DNA of 7,333 nucleotides. It comes from Vicinamibacteria bacterium (lineage in GTDB: Bacteria; Acidobacteriota; Vicinamibacteria; Vicinamibacterales; 2-12-FULL-66-21). The notes beneath the pieces were generated by a model, which saw only the letters and a program-made list of their open reading frames with translations, had not been told where the DNA came from and made no database searches. Made by a program: the position numbers and the translations under genes. This document shows positions 1 through 7,014 of the stretch, piece after piece. The stretch lies in the NCBI GenBank assembly GCA_025937075.1, contig JAICSD010000229.1, positions 1 through 7,333 of the forward strand, in the 5' to 3' direction. Position 1 is the stretch's first letter, and every line of letters starts with the position of its first letter.

Positions 1-894
1 CCATACGAGGAACCCGATGATCGCGATCGCGAGGCTCGAGAACGCCACAAAGGTGTATCCGAAGATGTTCTTGCGCGCGAAGGCCTGCACCAGCTCGCTC
101 ACGACGCCCATCGCCGGCAGGACCATGATGTAGACCGCCGGGTGCGAGTAGAACCAGAACAGGTGCTGGAACAGGATGGGGTCGCCGCCGAGCGCCGGGT
201 CGAAGATGCCGAAGTGCAGGCCGCGTTCGACCGCCACGAGCAGCACCGTGATCGCGATCACCGGCGTGCCGAGGATGAAGATCAGGCTCGTGGCGTACAT
301 CGACCAGACGAACAGCGGCAGCCGGAACCACGTCATCCCCGGCGCGCGCATGCGGTGCACCGAGACGATGAAGTTCAGGCCCGTCAGGATCGACGAGAAG
401 CCGGTGATGAACACGCCGAGCCCCGCCGTGATCACGTGTGAGTTCGACGACGCCGTGCTGTACGGCGCGTAGAAGGTCCACCCCGTGTCGACGCCGCCCG
501 TCGCGATCGCGACGATCGTGAAGATCCCGCCGAGCACGTAGATGTACCAGCTCAGAAGGTTGATGCGCGGGAACGCTAGGTCCTTCGCCCCGATCATGAT
601 CGGGATCATGAAGTTGCCGAGGACGGCGGGGATCGACGGGATCAGGAAGAAGAACACCATCACGACGCCGTGCATCGTGAAGAGCTTGTTGTAGGTCTCC
701 GGCTGTACGAGATCCGCGGCCGGCGTGAGCAGTTCGAGCCGGACCATCAGCGCGAAGAAGCCGCCGAGGAAGAAGAAAAACGTAATCGAGATCAGGTACA
801 GGATCGCGATCCGCTTGTGATCCTTCGTCAACAGCCACGATTTCAGGCCGTAGCCGTCGTTCAGATAGTTCACGCTGCTGGTGGTGGTAGCCAT
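1..894 (-). CDS. coxA: Cytochrome c oxidase subunit I, A2-type (caa3), partial: N-terminal 298 residues
   Basis: Catalytic heme-copper subunit that reduces oxygen and pumps protons across the inner membrane. I translated this frame by hand. It opens with ATG at 894 and runs without a stop off the left edge, ending at the GFLVW that normally precedes the AHH of helix VII, so the CuB His-His pair and the later heme ligands are outside. Visible family features: H75 (in TMHG), the expected low-spin heme a ligand; D105 and N112 in the KDLAFPRIN loop, matching the D-channel Asp and Asn of type A enzymes; and the helix VI motif Y249-S-H251-P-A-V-Y255, giving the CuB ligand H251 and the Tyr that cross-links to it. 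YSHPxVY in place of GHPEVY is the A2-type signature. About seven hydrophobic helices are visible. The start lies 4 nt after the coxB stop and has no clear Shine-Dalgarno sequence. Family assignment is near certain. Confidence 0.97.
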   Translation of the reverse strand, partial: MATTTSSVNYLNDGYGLKSWLLTKDHKRIAILYLISITFFFFLGGFFALMVRLELLTPAADLVQPETYNKLFTMHGVVMVFFFLIPSIPAVLGNFMIPIMIGAKDLAFPRINLLSWYIYVLGGIFTIVAIATGGVDTGWTFYAPYSTASSNSHVITAGLGVFITGFSSILTGLNFIVSVHRMRAPGMTWFRLPLFVWSMYATSLIFILGTPVIAITVLLVAVERGLHFGIFDPALGGDPILFQHLFWFYSHPAVYIMVLPAMGVVSELVQAFARKNIFGYTFVAFSSLAIAIIGFLVW

Positions 895-898
895 ATCG

Positions 899-1876
899 TT
901 ACTTTGCCGGCGCCGGTCCGGCCGCCCCGGCCGGTGCTGCCGTCGCCGGACCCGCGCCGAGCGACTTGATGTAGGCGATCAGCTGCAGGACCTGTTCTTC
1001 CGTCACGAGCCCCTGGAAGGTTGGCATGACCGGCTGGAAGCCTTCGACAATCTTTGCCTGCGGGTTCAGGATCGACTCCCGGATGTACGCATCGTCCATC
1101 GTCACCGTGCCGCCCCCCTGCAGGCGCACCGGTTTGCCGTATGCGCCTTTCAGCACCGGACAGGTGCCCTGGGTCGTCTCGAGATGGCAGGTGCTGCACG
1201 CGAGATCCTGGAACAGCTTCGCGCCCGCATCCGCCATCGTGCCGGTGCTCGTCCCGCCGCCCAGCCACGCCTGATATTCCGCGGGTTCCATTGCGGTGAC
1301 CCAGCCGATCATCTCGGAGTGCCGCGTGCCGCAGTACTGCGTGCAGAAGATGTGGTACCGGCCCGGCTTCGTCGCGGTGAACCACAGCGTGTTGTAACGC
1401 CCGGGCACGACGTCGGCCTTCACGCGGAAGTCGGGGATGAAGAAGCTGTGGATGACGTCCTCCGAACCCATGATCAGCTTCACGGGACGACCGACCGGCA
1501 CGTGCAGCTCGTTGATCTCCCGCGCGCCGTCCATGTGCTGAAGCTTCCACATCCACTGCTTGCCGACGACGTACACCTCCATGGCGCCTTTGGGCGCGCG
1601 CGTCAGGTGGAAGAAGACCTGCGCGCCCCACACGAACATCACCATCGTGATGCCCAGAGGAATGAATGTCCACAGCAGCTCGAGCGGGATCGACCCGTGA
1701 ATGGCGTCACCGATCTCGTTCTCGCGCTTACGGTGGAACTTGACCGCGAACACGATGACGAGGATGGCGATGAGCAGCCCGAAAAACGCCGAGACCGCCA
1801 GGAGGAAGAAATACAGGGCATCGACTTGCGCCGCCTGCTCCGACGCCTGCTGCGGAAAAAATGGAAGCTCAAACAT
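899..1876 (-). CDS. coxB: Cytochrome c oxidase subunit II with CuA centre and fused C-terminal cytochrome c domain (caa3 type)
   Basis: Takes electrons into the oxidase and passes them to subunit I. The 325 residues comprise two membrane helices (about 22-46 and 66-90), a periplasmic cupredoxin domain, and a class I cytochrome c domain from about 215. The CuA ligands are all visible: H143 in VIHSFF, then C178-x3-C182-x3-H186-x2-M189. Q180 sits between the cysteines, where mitochondrial-type enzymes have Glu; Gln here is familiar from caa3 enzymes such as that of Thermus. The aromatic GKQWMW stretch (W108, W110) is the usual electron-entry region. Heme c is bound by C227-S-T-C230-H231, with M284 (in PVMPTF) as the likely sixth ligand. 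The chain ends in an Ala/Pro-rich tail (about 308-325). No N-terminal lipobox is seen. An unusual Cys239 lies in the heme domain. It starts 3 nt after the sco stop and ends 4 nt before coxA. Confidence 0.97.
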   Translation of the reverse strand: MFELPFFPQQASEQAAQVDALYFFLLAVSAFFGLLIAILVIVFAVKFHRKRENEIGDAIHGSIPLELLWTFIPLGITMVMFVWGAQVFFHLTRAPKGAMEVYVVGKQWMWKLQHMDGAREINELHVPVGRPVKLIMGSEDVIHSFFIPDFRVKADVVPGRYNTLWFTATKPGRYHIFCTQYCGTRHSEMIGWVTAMEPAEYQAWLGGGTSTGTMADAGAKLFQDLACSTCHLETTQGTCPVLKGAYGKPVRLQGGGTVTMDDAYIRESILNPQAKIVEGFQPVMPTFQGLVTEEQVLQLIAYIKSLGAGPATAAPAGAAGPAPAK

Positions 1877-1879
1877 GGT

Positions 1880-2728
1880 TTAGGTGCGGCTGCTCATGTC
1901 CGCGTGCTGCCGATCGCGCCGGAGGCTGACGAACACGAACGCGACGATGCTCGCCAGCGTCGCGAGGCCTCCGATGCGGACCGCGCGGATGATGGCGGCG
2001 CCATACTTCCCCGTCGCCGGATCGTAGTGATAACAGAGCAGCAGCAGCTGATCGGCGACCGTGCCGAGCCGGTTGTGCGAGGCCTCCACGAGCGCGAGCC
2101 GCAGATCCCTCGGGGCGAAATCGATTCCAAGGAAATAGCGCGCGACGACACCAGAGGGCGTCACGACGTAAATAGCCGCCGCGTGCGCGTACTGCTGGAT
2201 GTTCTCGTCGTACGCGTAGCGAAAACCGAGCGCGTCTGCCAGCCGATGAATCGCCGGATCGGTGCCCGTCAGGAAGTGCCAGCCTGCGGCGGTGGCAGGA
2301 CGGCCATAGTGCTCCACGTACGTGTGCTTCTTCTCGGACGCGAGCTGCGGTCCTTCGCGCGGGTTGATGCTCGCGACGACCACGTCGAAGTCCTTGCCCG
2401 CATCGAACGACAACGTTTTCAGCGCGCCCGTCATGCCGTTGAGCACGTGCGTGCACAGCATCGGGCACTCGTAGTACGCGAGCGCCATCACGACGGGGCG
2501 CTTGCCGAAGAAGTCCCGCAGCTTCACGTCGCGTCCGGTGTCGTCCTTGAACGTGAGATCGAGCGGGAGTTGCTGGCCGATCTTCTGATCGATCCCGACC
2601 TTTTCGAGGATTGCCGGCTTCCTGCTCGCCGGGTTGATCTCCGGCGGCGCCGGCATGCCCATACCCTGCGCGGCGGCGACGGACGGCAGCATCAGCGCGA
2701 CGAACAGCGACGTCCAGATTCTCCTCAC
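1880..2728 (-). CDS. sco1: SCO1/SenC/PrrC-family copper chaperone for CuA assembly, with C-terminal membrane anchor
   Basis: A thioredoxin-fold periplasmic protein expected to deliver copper to, or reduce, the CuA site of the CoxB encoded just downstream. I place the start at GTG 2728, giving 282 residues. It overlaps the upstream stop as GTGA, has a strong GGAGG six bases upstream, and gives a good signal peptide (RRIW, a hydrophobic core, then VAAAQG near residue 21). The open frame continues upstream, but that part overlaps the preceding gene and is not protein-like. Copper ligands are visible as C88-P-M-L-C92 and H182 (in QYAHAAAIY). Near the C-terminus is CYHYDPATGKYG (232-243), then a membrane helix at about 249-268 followed by RRDR. 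Most textbook SCO proteins are anchored by an N-terminal helix; here the anchor appears C-terminal. It ends 3 nt before coxB. Family is clear; the exact role is inferred from context. Confidence 0.93.
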   Translation of the reverse strand: MRRIWTSLFVALMLPSVAAAQGMGMPAPPEINPASRKPAILEKVGIDQKIGQQLPLDLTFKDDTGRDVKLRDFFGKRPVVMALAYYECPMLCTHVLNGMTGALKTLSFDAGKDFDVVVASINPREGPQLASEKKHTYVEHYGRPATAAGWHFLTGTDPAIHRLADALGFRYAYDENIQQYAHAAAIYVVTPSGVVARYFLGIDFAPRDLRLALVEASHNRLGTVADQLLLLCYHYDPATGKYGAAIIRAVRIGGLATLASIVAFVFVSLRRDRQHADMSSRT

Positions 2729-3330
2729 GTCCCGCCTCCAGGTCCCTTGGGTGCCGCGGGCGTGGCGGGCGCGGGCGATGGGGTCGACGATGGCGTCGCC
2801 GTCTGCGGGGCCGCTGCGCCTGATGACTGATCGGGCTGGCCGGCGGGAATGATCCGTCCACCGGACGATTCGCCGCTGGCGGCGACATTCGTGCCCTCGG
2901 ACGGATCGTTTGCGCCCGTCCGCACGGACAGACCCTTCTTCAGCAGCATCTCCTTCGCGCGTTCGATCGGGACGTGCGCGATGCCGGCGCTCTGATTGAC
3001 CCACCCGTAGCTGTGCAGGTGCGCCACTTCGTCGGCGCGGAACTGCTCCAGGTCCGCCCACGGCGTCGTCTGGAGCCGGGGCTCGGGGGGAAGCTGGCCT
3101 GCAGGGGCAGCGAGCGGCGTCACGAACGGGTCGTTGCGCGTCTCGATTCCGTTGAACGCGACGAACAGGAACCTCATCGCGATTGCGATCACGATGCACA
3201 CGGACGCGAGCATCGCGGCGAACGACAGCACGCCTCTGACGCTGACGTCGCTGTGTTCGTGCGCGACGTCGACGTTGTCGAGCGAACCGTGCGGATGCCC
3301 GTGGGCGTCAGTGCCCGGCGTGCTGCCCAT
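2725..3330 (-). CDS. Unnamed single-helix membrane protein between ACIII and caa3 oxidase genes, with His-rich N-terminus
   Basis: I do not recognise a named family. The 201 residues divide into a His-rich N-terminus (H10, H12, H14, H24, H26), one membrane helix (about 33-59, with a Cys at 45), a Pro-rich linker (about 72-90), a compact region with L105-H-S-Y-G-W-V and later PIERAKEMLLKKGL (121-134), and a low-complexity Ser/Pro/Ala/Gly tail (about 140-201). From memory, small proteins with a similar YGWV...PI.RA motif occur in ACIII/oxidase clusters of other bacteria; a search would have to confirm this. It overlaps the end of actF by 23 nt, has AAGGAG 10 nt before its ATG, and its TGA overlaps the sco GTG. 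Translational coupling on both sides supports a real gene. A role as an accessory subunit linking the two complexes, or in assembly, is inference. It could be a counterpart of ActG, the poorly understood last gene of the Rhodothermus ACIII operon, but I cannot show homology. Confidence 0.85.
   Translation of the reverse strand: MGSTPGTDAHGHPHGSLDNVDVAHEHSDVSVRGVLSFAAMLASVCIVIAIAMRFLFVAFNGIETRNDPFVTPLAAPAGQLPPEPRLQTTPWADLEQFRADEVAHLHSYGWVNQSAGIAHVPIERAKEMLLKKGLSVRTGANDPSEGTNVAASGESSGGRIIPAGQPDQSSGAAAPQTATPSSTPSPAPATPAAPKGPGGGT
2735..2739 (-). promoter_or_regulatory. Shine-Dalgarno sequence deciding the GTG start of sco1
   Basis: Read on the minus strand this is GGAGG, followed by six bases (CGGGAC) and then GTG at 2728. 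It lies inside the last codons of the upstream gene. The spacing is ideal, and the GTG shares bases with the upstream TGA. This supports the GTG over ATG codons further into the signal peptide (LMLPSV) and over starts far upstream. Confidence 0.8.
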
Positions 3331-4510
3331 GCGCGAGCATCTCCTTGAAATTCGGATCGTTGACCGGCAGCAGCGGGTAGCGGCGAAGCTGGCCCGCGAA
3401 GAGAAACAACCAGATGCCCGCGAGGCCGATCGGCAGGAACACGTTCGCGATGCTCACGGGAAACGGCTCGTGGTTGAAATTCGGCGCGACGAGCCAGATG
3501 AGATCCACCAGCCGCATGGCGATGATGAACCACGCCACGCGCGCGAGGAGCCGCGGGCGTCGTTTCAGATCGCGCGAGAGCAGCAGGCAGAACGGCAGCG
3601 CGAAATGACCGACGACGATCAGCAGGCTGACGTACTGCCACCCGTAGCGGAGCCGCTCCAGATAGAAAGTGATCTCCTCGGGCAGGTTCCCGGCCCAGAT
3701 GATCAGGAACTGGGAAAACGAGAAGTACGCCCACAACATGACGAAGGCGAGCATCAACTTGCCGATGTCGTGGATGTTCTCCGTCCGGAGGACCGACGCC
3801 ATCGGCTCCCGACGCGCGATCACGGACAGGACGACGGCCGCGAACGACAACGCGCAGAGCGCCTGGCCGGCGACCATGATGAATCCGAAGATGGTCGAAT
3901 ACCAGTGCGGGTCCAGAGACATCAGCCAGTCGATCGCCGCGAGGCTCATCGTGACGACATAGATCACGAGCCCCGGCGCGCTGATGACGCGGAACCGCCG
4001 CGTATCCGCTCGGGTGACGGCAACCTCGCCCCGATCCTGCTGGGCGGACCAGCGATTGAGGTAGTACGCGCATCCCATCCAGATGATGAAGTAAATCGCC
4101 GCCCGGATGAGGAAGAAGGGGACGTTGAGGTAAACGTGCTTGTGCTGCAGGATCTCGTCCGCGCGGACAGCTTCCGGACGCGCCCACAGATACAGGTTCG
4201 GCAGCGTCACCGCGATCGGAATGAACAGCAGCAGGCAGTAGGGAATGAGACGGCTGCCCGCTTCGAAGATCCGCCGGCTGACGAGACCCCACTGGCCGCC
4301 GGACATGTGCTGCGTCATCAGCATCGACAGACAGCCGAGCGACAGGCCCAGGCAGAACATGAAGCCGATGAGCCAGGACTGCAGGAACTGCGCGGGCTGC
4401 AGCAGGCACCCGATCGCGCCGACGACCAGACCGGCGATGCCGACGATGAGGCCGCGCTGCTGAAGCCGGCCGATCTCGGCGACGTCCGAGGTGAGAGCGT
4501 GAGTGTCCAT
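3308..4510 (-). CDS. actF: Alternative complex III subunit ActF (NrfD/PsrC-like integral membrane subunit)
   Basis: Second NrfD-like membrane subunit of ACIII, a paralogue of ActC in the same operon. Known ACIII structures place ActC and ActF side by side in the membrane, with ActF proposed to contribute to proton movement. I start it at ATG 4510, which overlaps the actE stop as TAATG. That gives 400 residues, a normal family length; the longer open frame upstream only shadows actE. About ten hydrophobic helices can be drawn (roughly 20-38, 45-66, 85-106, 128-152, 177-195, 205-232, 250-274, 290-312, 320-342, 353-374). Recognisable stretches include SLDPHWYSTIFGF (198-210), ENIHDIGKLMLAF (244-256) and the closing YPLLPVNDPNFKEML (378-392). 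The end is His-rich (H394, H397, H400). No Fe-S or heme motif is present, as expected. The last 23 nt are shared with the next gene. Confidence 0.93.
   Translation of the reverse strand: MDTHALTSDVAEIGRLQQRGLIVGIAGLVVGAIGCLLQPAQFLQSWLIGFMFCLGLSLGCLSMLMTQHMSGGQWGLVSRRIFEAGSRLIPYCLLLFIPIAVTLPNLYLWARPEAVRADEILQHKHVYLNVPFFLIRAAIYFIIWMGCAYYLNRWSAQQDRGEVAVTRADTRRFRVISAPGLVIYVVTMSLAAIDWLMSLDPHWYSTIFGFIMVAGQALCALSFAAVVLSVIARREPMASVLRTENIHDIGKLMLAFVMLWAYFSFSQFLIIWAGNLPEEITFYLERLRYGWQYVSLLIVVGHFALPFCLLLSRDLKRRPRLLARVAWFIIAMRLVDLIWLVAPNFNHEPFPVSIANVFLPIGLAGIWLFLFAGQLRRYPLLPVNDPNFKEMLAHGQHAGH
3341..3346 (-). promoter_or_regulatory. Shine-Dalgarno sequence for the unnamed membrane protein
   Basis: Minus-strand AAGGAG, inside the FKEML codons of actF, ten bases before the ATG at 3330. 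The spacing is slightly long. An ATG at 3340 immediately after it is out of frame with the protein, so 3330 remains the best start. Confidence 0.6.
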
Positions 4511-5130
4511 TAGTGCTTCGCCGCCCCCTCCGACGGCGAACGCGCCGGCTCCGACAGCTTCTGACGATCTTCCGGCGTGAGGTCCGCGACGGCGGCGTTC
4601 TGGCTGTACTGCAGCGCGCGGATGTACGCGGCAATGGCCCACCGATCGCGCGCGGCAATCTGCGCACGATAGTCCGGCATCGCGCCGAAGCCGTTCGTCA
4701 TCACGTCGTAGAAGTGGCCGAGCGGCGCCTGACGCAGCCGATCGATGTGATACGACGGCGGCTGGCGATAGCCGCGCCGCACGATCATGCCGTTGCCGGT
4801 GCCGTTGCGGTCGTGGCACGGCGCGCAGTAGATGTTGAAGCGATCCTCGCCGCGGTCGAGCACCTGCTGCGTGAGCGGGAACGGCAGCGCGTCGACGACC
4901 GCAGCGCCGTTCTTTCCCGTGAAGAACGGGGAATCATCCTGCAGCGTGCCGCGCGCGACGGTGTCCTCGGGCAGCGGCCTCGCGCTCGAGCCGTCCTTGA
5001 AGAACTCGCTGTCGCGCAGCGGGATGTACTTCGGCTGGTTGTGCATGTCCTGCCGGCACCCGGCCGCTGCGAGGAGGCACAAGAGCGCGGCGCCGAGGCT
5101 ATGGCTGAACTTCATTGATCTCGCTCGCAT
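4510..5130 (-). CDS. actE: Alternative complex III subunit ActE, monoheme cytochrome c lipoprotein
   Basis: Periplasmic, probably lipid-anchored monoheme cytochrome c of ACIII, thought to carry electrons from the complex towards its acceptor, here plausibly the heme c domain of CoxB. With the ATG at 5130 it has 206 residues. A lipoprotein signal runs to AAAGC, giving the likely acylated Cys25. Heme c is bound by C102-A-P-C-H106 followed by DRNGTGNG, and M151 in GFGAMPDY is the likely axial Met. A region typical of the family (PKYIPLRDSEFF, residues 33-44) lies between anchor and heme. The C-terminal 25 residues are charged and low in complexity. A second in-frame ATG at 5115 (residue 6, MKFSHS) gives an equally good or tighter lipoprotein signal. 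Neither start has a strong Shine-Dalgarno, so the start is uncertain. It overlaps actD by 32 nt (or 17 nt with the shorter start). Confidence 0.93.
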   Translation of the reverse strand: MRARSMKFSHSLGAALLCLLAAAGCRQDMHNQPKYIPLRDSEFFKDGSSARPLPEDTVARGTLQDDSPFFTGKNGAAVVDALPFPLTQQVLDRGEDRFNIYCAPCHDRNGTGNGMIVRRGYRQPPSYHIDRLRQAPLGHFYDVMTNGFGAMPDYRAQIAARDRWAIAAYIRALQYSQNAAVADLTPEDRQKLSEPARSPSEGAAKH

Positions 5131-5635
5131 TCAGCTTCTCGAGCAGCTCGAACGTGCGCGTCCGGTCGAATTTCGGATCCGCGGATTCAATCAACAGGAA
5201 GAATCGATCCCGGCTGGCGTGCTCGAAACGCGGCACGTTGAACACCGGGTGGTACGGCATGGGCAGCCCGTTCAGGAGAATCATCCCGACGACGGCCGCG
5301 ATCGACGCAAAGAGAATCGTCAGCTCGAACGTGACGGGAATGAACTGCGGCCAGCTGTTGAGCGGTTTCCCCGCGATGTTCGTCGGGTACGTGATCGCGT
5401 GCACCCAGTACTGCAGGCCATACCCGGTGAGGAGGCCGGCGAGTCCGCCGCCCAGCACGATCGCCGACAGCCGTCGATCGTGGTGCCCGATCGCTTCCCA
5501 CGCTTCCTCAATCGGAAACGGAGAGAACGTGTCGATCTTGCGATACCCCTCTGCGTGAACGCGTTTCGCGGCCTGGACCAATGCGTTCGGATCGTCGAAT
5601 TCGGCCATGAGGCCGTAAACGGGCTCGGCAGCCAT
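5099..5635 (-). CDS. actD: Alternative complex III subunit ActD (DUF3341 family)
   Basis: Small membrane subunit of ACIII with no cofactor of its own. In known structures it packs against the large membrane subunits, and its detailed role is not settled. The 178 residues match the family's usual size and plan. A soluble N-terminal domain (about 1-52) starts YGLMAEFDDPNALVQAAKR and contains YRKIDTFSPFPIE (31-43). Two hydrophobic helices follow (about 56-80 and 98-122), separated by a loop with YPTNIAGKPLNSWPQFIPVT (83-102). A short C-terminal soluble part contains RFEHASRDRFFLLIES (136-151). The DTFSPFPI and NSWPQFIP stretches are those I associate with DUF3341. The ATG at 5635 overlaps the actC stop as TGATG, with a GGAG eight bases upstream inside actC. 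Position between actC and actE is the standard order. Confidence 0.94.
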   Translation of the reverse strand: MAAEPVYGLMAEFDDPNALVQAAKRVHAEGYRKIDTFSPFPIEEAWEAIGHHDRRLSAIVLGGGLAGLLTGYGLQYWVHAITYPTNIAGKPLNSWPQFIPVTFELTILFASIAAVVGMILLNGLPMPYHPVFNVPRFEHASRDRFFLLIESADPKFDRTRTFELLEKLNASEINEVQP

Positions 5636-7014
5636 CAGACCTGCTCCTGCTCACGCACCGTCATGTGCGCGGTGAGCCCCTTCATTTCGGCGATGGAAAT
5701 CATCGGCAGCAGCCGGACGAACAGGAAGAACATGAACACGAAGAATCCGATCGTGCCGACGTACGTCATCCAGTCCCATTTCGTGCCGAAGTACATGCCC
5801 CACGAGGAGGGAAGGAAGTCCCGGTGCAGGCTCGTGACCACGATGACGAAGCGCTCGAGCCACATGCCGATGTTGACCACCATGGCCACCATGAACAGCA
5901 GGATGGGCGTCGTCCTGATCTTCTTGAACCACAGCCACTGCGGCGTGATGATGTTGCAGAAGATCAGCGTCCAGTAGATGTACCAGTAGGGGCCCGTCAT
6001 CCGGTTCCAGATCATGAACCCCTCGTAGCGGTTCGCGCTGTAGAACCCGAAGAAGGCCTCCGATGTGTACCCGTAGGCGACGATCAGTCCCGTCACCAGC
6101 GTCACCTTCGCCATGTTCTCCAGGTGGCGCAGCGTGATGAAGTCCTCGACGTGGTAGATCTTCCGCAGCGGAATCGCCAGCGTCAGCACCATCGCGAACC
6201 CGTCGTAGATGGCGCCGGCGACGAAGTAGGGCGGGAAGATCGTCGTGTGCCAGCCGGGAACGATCCCGATGGCGAAGTCGAAGCTGACGACCGTGTGGAC
6301 CGAGAGGACCAGCGGCGTCGCGAGGCCCGCGAGCAGCAGGTAGATGTGCTCGTAGCGCTGCCAGTGGCGCGCGGAGCCGCGCCAGCCGAGCGCCAGCATC
6401 CCGTACGCCACCTTGACCGCACGGTGCTTCGCCTTGTCGCGCAGCGTCGCCAGATCCGGAATGAGACCGACGTACCAGAACAGCAGGGAGACCGTGAAGT
6501 ACGTGGACACGGCGAAGACGTCCCAGATCAGCGGGCTCCTGAACTGAGGCCAGATCGCCATGCTGTTCGGGTACGGAAAGAGCCAGTACCACGCGAGCCA
6601 CGGCCGCCCGGTGTGGATCAGCGGAAACAGCCCGGCGCACATGACGGCGAAGATCGTCATCGCCTCCGCGAACCGGTTGATCGACGTCCGCCAGTTCTGC
6701 TTGAGGAGCAGCAGAATTGCGGAGATGAGCGTGCCGGCGTGGCCGATGCCGATCCACCAGACGAAGTTGATGATCGCGAAGCCCCAGCCGACCGGAATGT
6801 TGACGCCCCAGATGCCGACGCCCTTCAGGATCAGGTAGCTGACCGCCATGCCGAGCATCCCGGTGATCAGGAAGCCGATGGCGACGACGACGTACCAGCT
6901 GATTGGCTGGTGCGTGGACAAGACGATCGTGCTGATCTTGTCGGTGATCGAGCCGAACGAATGACCCGGCTGGATGAGCGGTGGCGTCTTGTAAGTCGCG
7001 GGTTTCGGATTCAT
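5635..7014 (-). CDS. actC: Alternative complex III subunit ActC (NrfD/PsrC-like quinol-oxidising membrane subunit)
   Basis: Main quinol-binding membrane subunit of ACIII, expected to pass electrons to the Fe-S clusters of ActB on the periplasmic side. The 459 residues fit the family. About ten hydrophobic helices are visible (roughly 39-63, 74-104, 116-136, 163-184, 221-246, 262-284, 300-320, 342-362, 369-395, 415-437). Characteristic stretches are FVWWIGIGHAGTLISAIL (84-101), FPLIHTGRPWLAWYW (130-144), SPLIWDVFAVSTYF (160-173) and the tail of the last loop, LHRDFLPSSWGMY (396-408). H134 and D165 sit where polar residues of the quinol pocket are expected in NrfD-like proteins; that assignment is from family knowledge, not proven here. 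The start at 7014 overlaps the actB stop as TGATG. No clear Shine-Dalgarno precedes it, which suggests coupled translation. Confidence 0.96.
   Translation of the reverse strand: MNPKPATYKTPPLIQPGHSFGSITDKISTIVLSTHQPISWYVVVAIGFLITGMLGMAVSYLILKGVGIWGVNIPVGWGFAIINFVWWIGIGHAGTLISAILLLLKQNWRTSINRFAEAMTIFAVMCAGLFPLIHTGRPWLAWYWLFPYPNSMAIWPQFRSPLIWDVFAVSTYFTVSLLFWYVGLIPDLATLRDKAKHRAVKVAYGMLALGWRGSARHWQRYEHIYLLLAGLATPLVLSVHTVVSFDFAIGIVPGWHTTIFPPYFVAGAIYDGFAMVLTLAIPLRKIYHVEDFITLRHLENMAKVTLVTGLIVAYGYTSEAFFGFYSANRYEGFMIWNRMTGPYWYIYWTLIFCNIITPQWLWFKKIRTTPILLFMVAMVVNIGMWLERFVIVVTSLHRDFLPSSWGMYFGTKWDWMTYVGTIGFFVFMFFLFVRLLPMISIAEMKGLTAHMTVREQEQV

Noticed and set aside
20..33. GCGATCGC-type palindromes (also near 500-512), resembling cyanobacterial HIP1 elements
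   Set aside because: They fall in frame on alternating Ala/Ile codons in coxA membrane helices and are not spread through the window, so codon use is enough to explain them.
881..2830. Very long plus-strand open frame (649 codons) opposite coxB and sco1
   Set aside because: Its protein is Arg/His/Asp/Glu-rich with no domain-like pattern. It spans three well-supported minus-strand genes, so it is an antisense effect of high-GC codon use.
1881..3199. Longer reading of the sco1 frame (439 codons) starting at 3199
   Set aside because: The added N-terminal part overlaps the unnamed gene, is Arg-rich and not protein-like. The GTG at 2728 has a strong Shine-Dalgarno and opens a proper signal peptide.
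3134..4513. Plus-strand open frame of 459 codons opposite actF
   Set aside because: Charged low-complexity translation with no motif. It lies antisense to a ten-helix membrane protein whose codon pattern explains the lack of stops.
3308..4819. Longer reading of the actF frame starting at 4819
   Set aside because: The upstream part is the shadow of actE, including its heme region. The ATG at 4510 overlapping the actE stop gives the normal ActF length.
4832..5977. Plus-strand open frame opposite actE, actD and actC
   Set aside because: Crosses three coupled genes, has no recognisable domain and no ribosome binding context.
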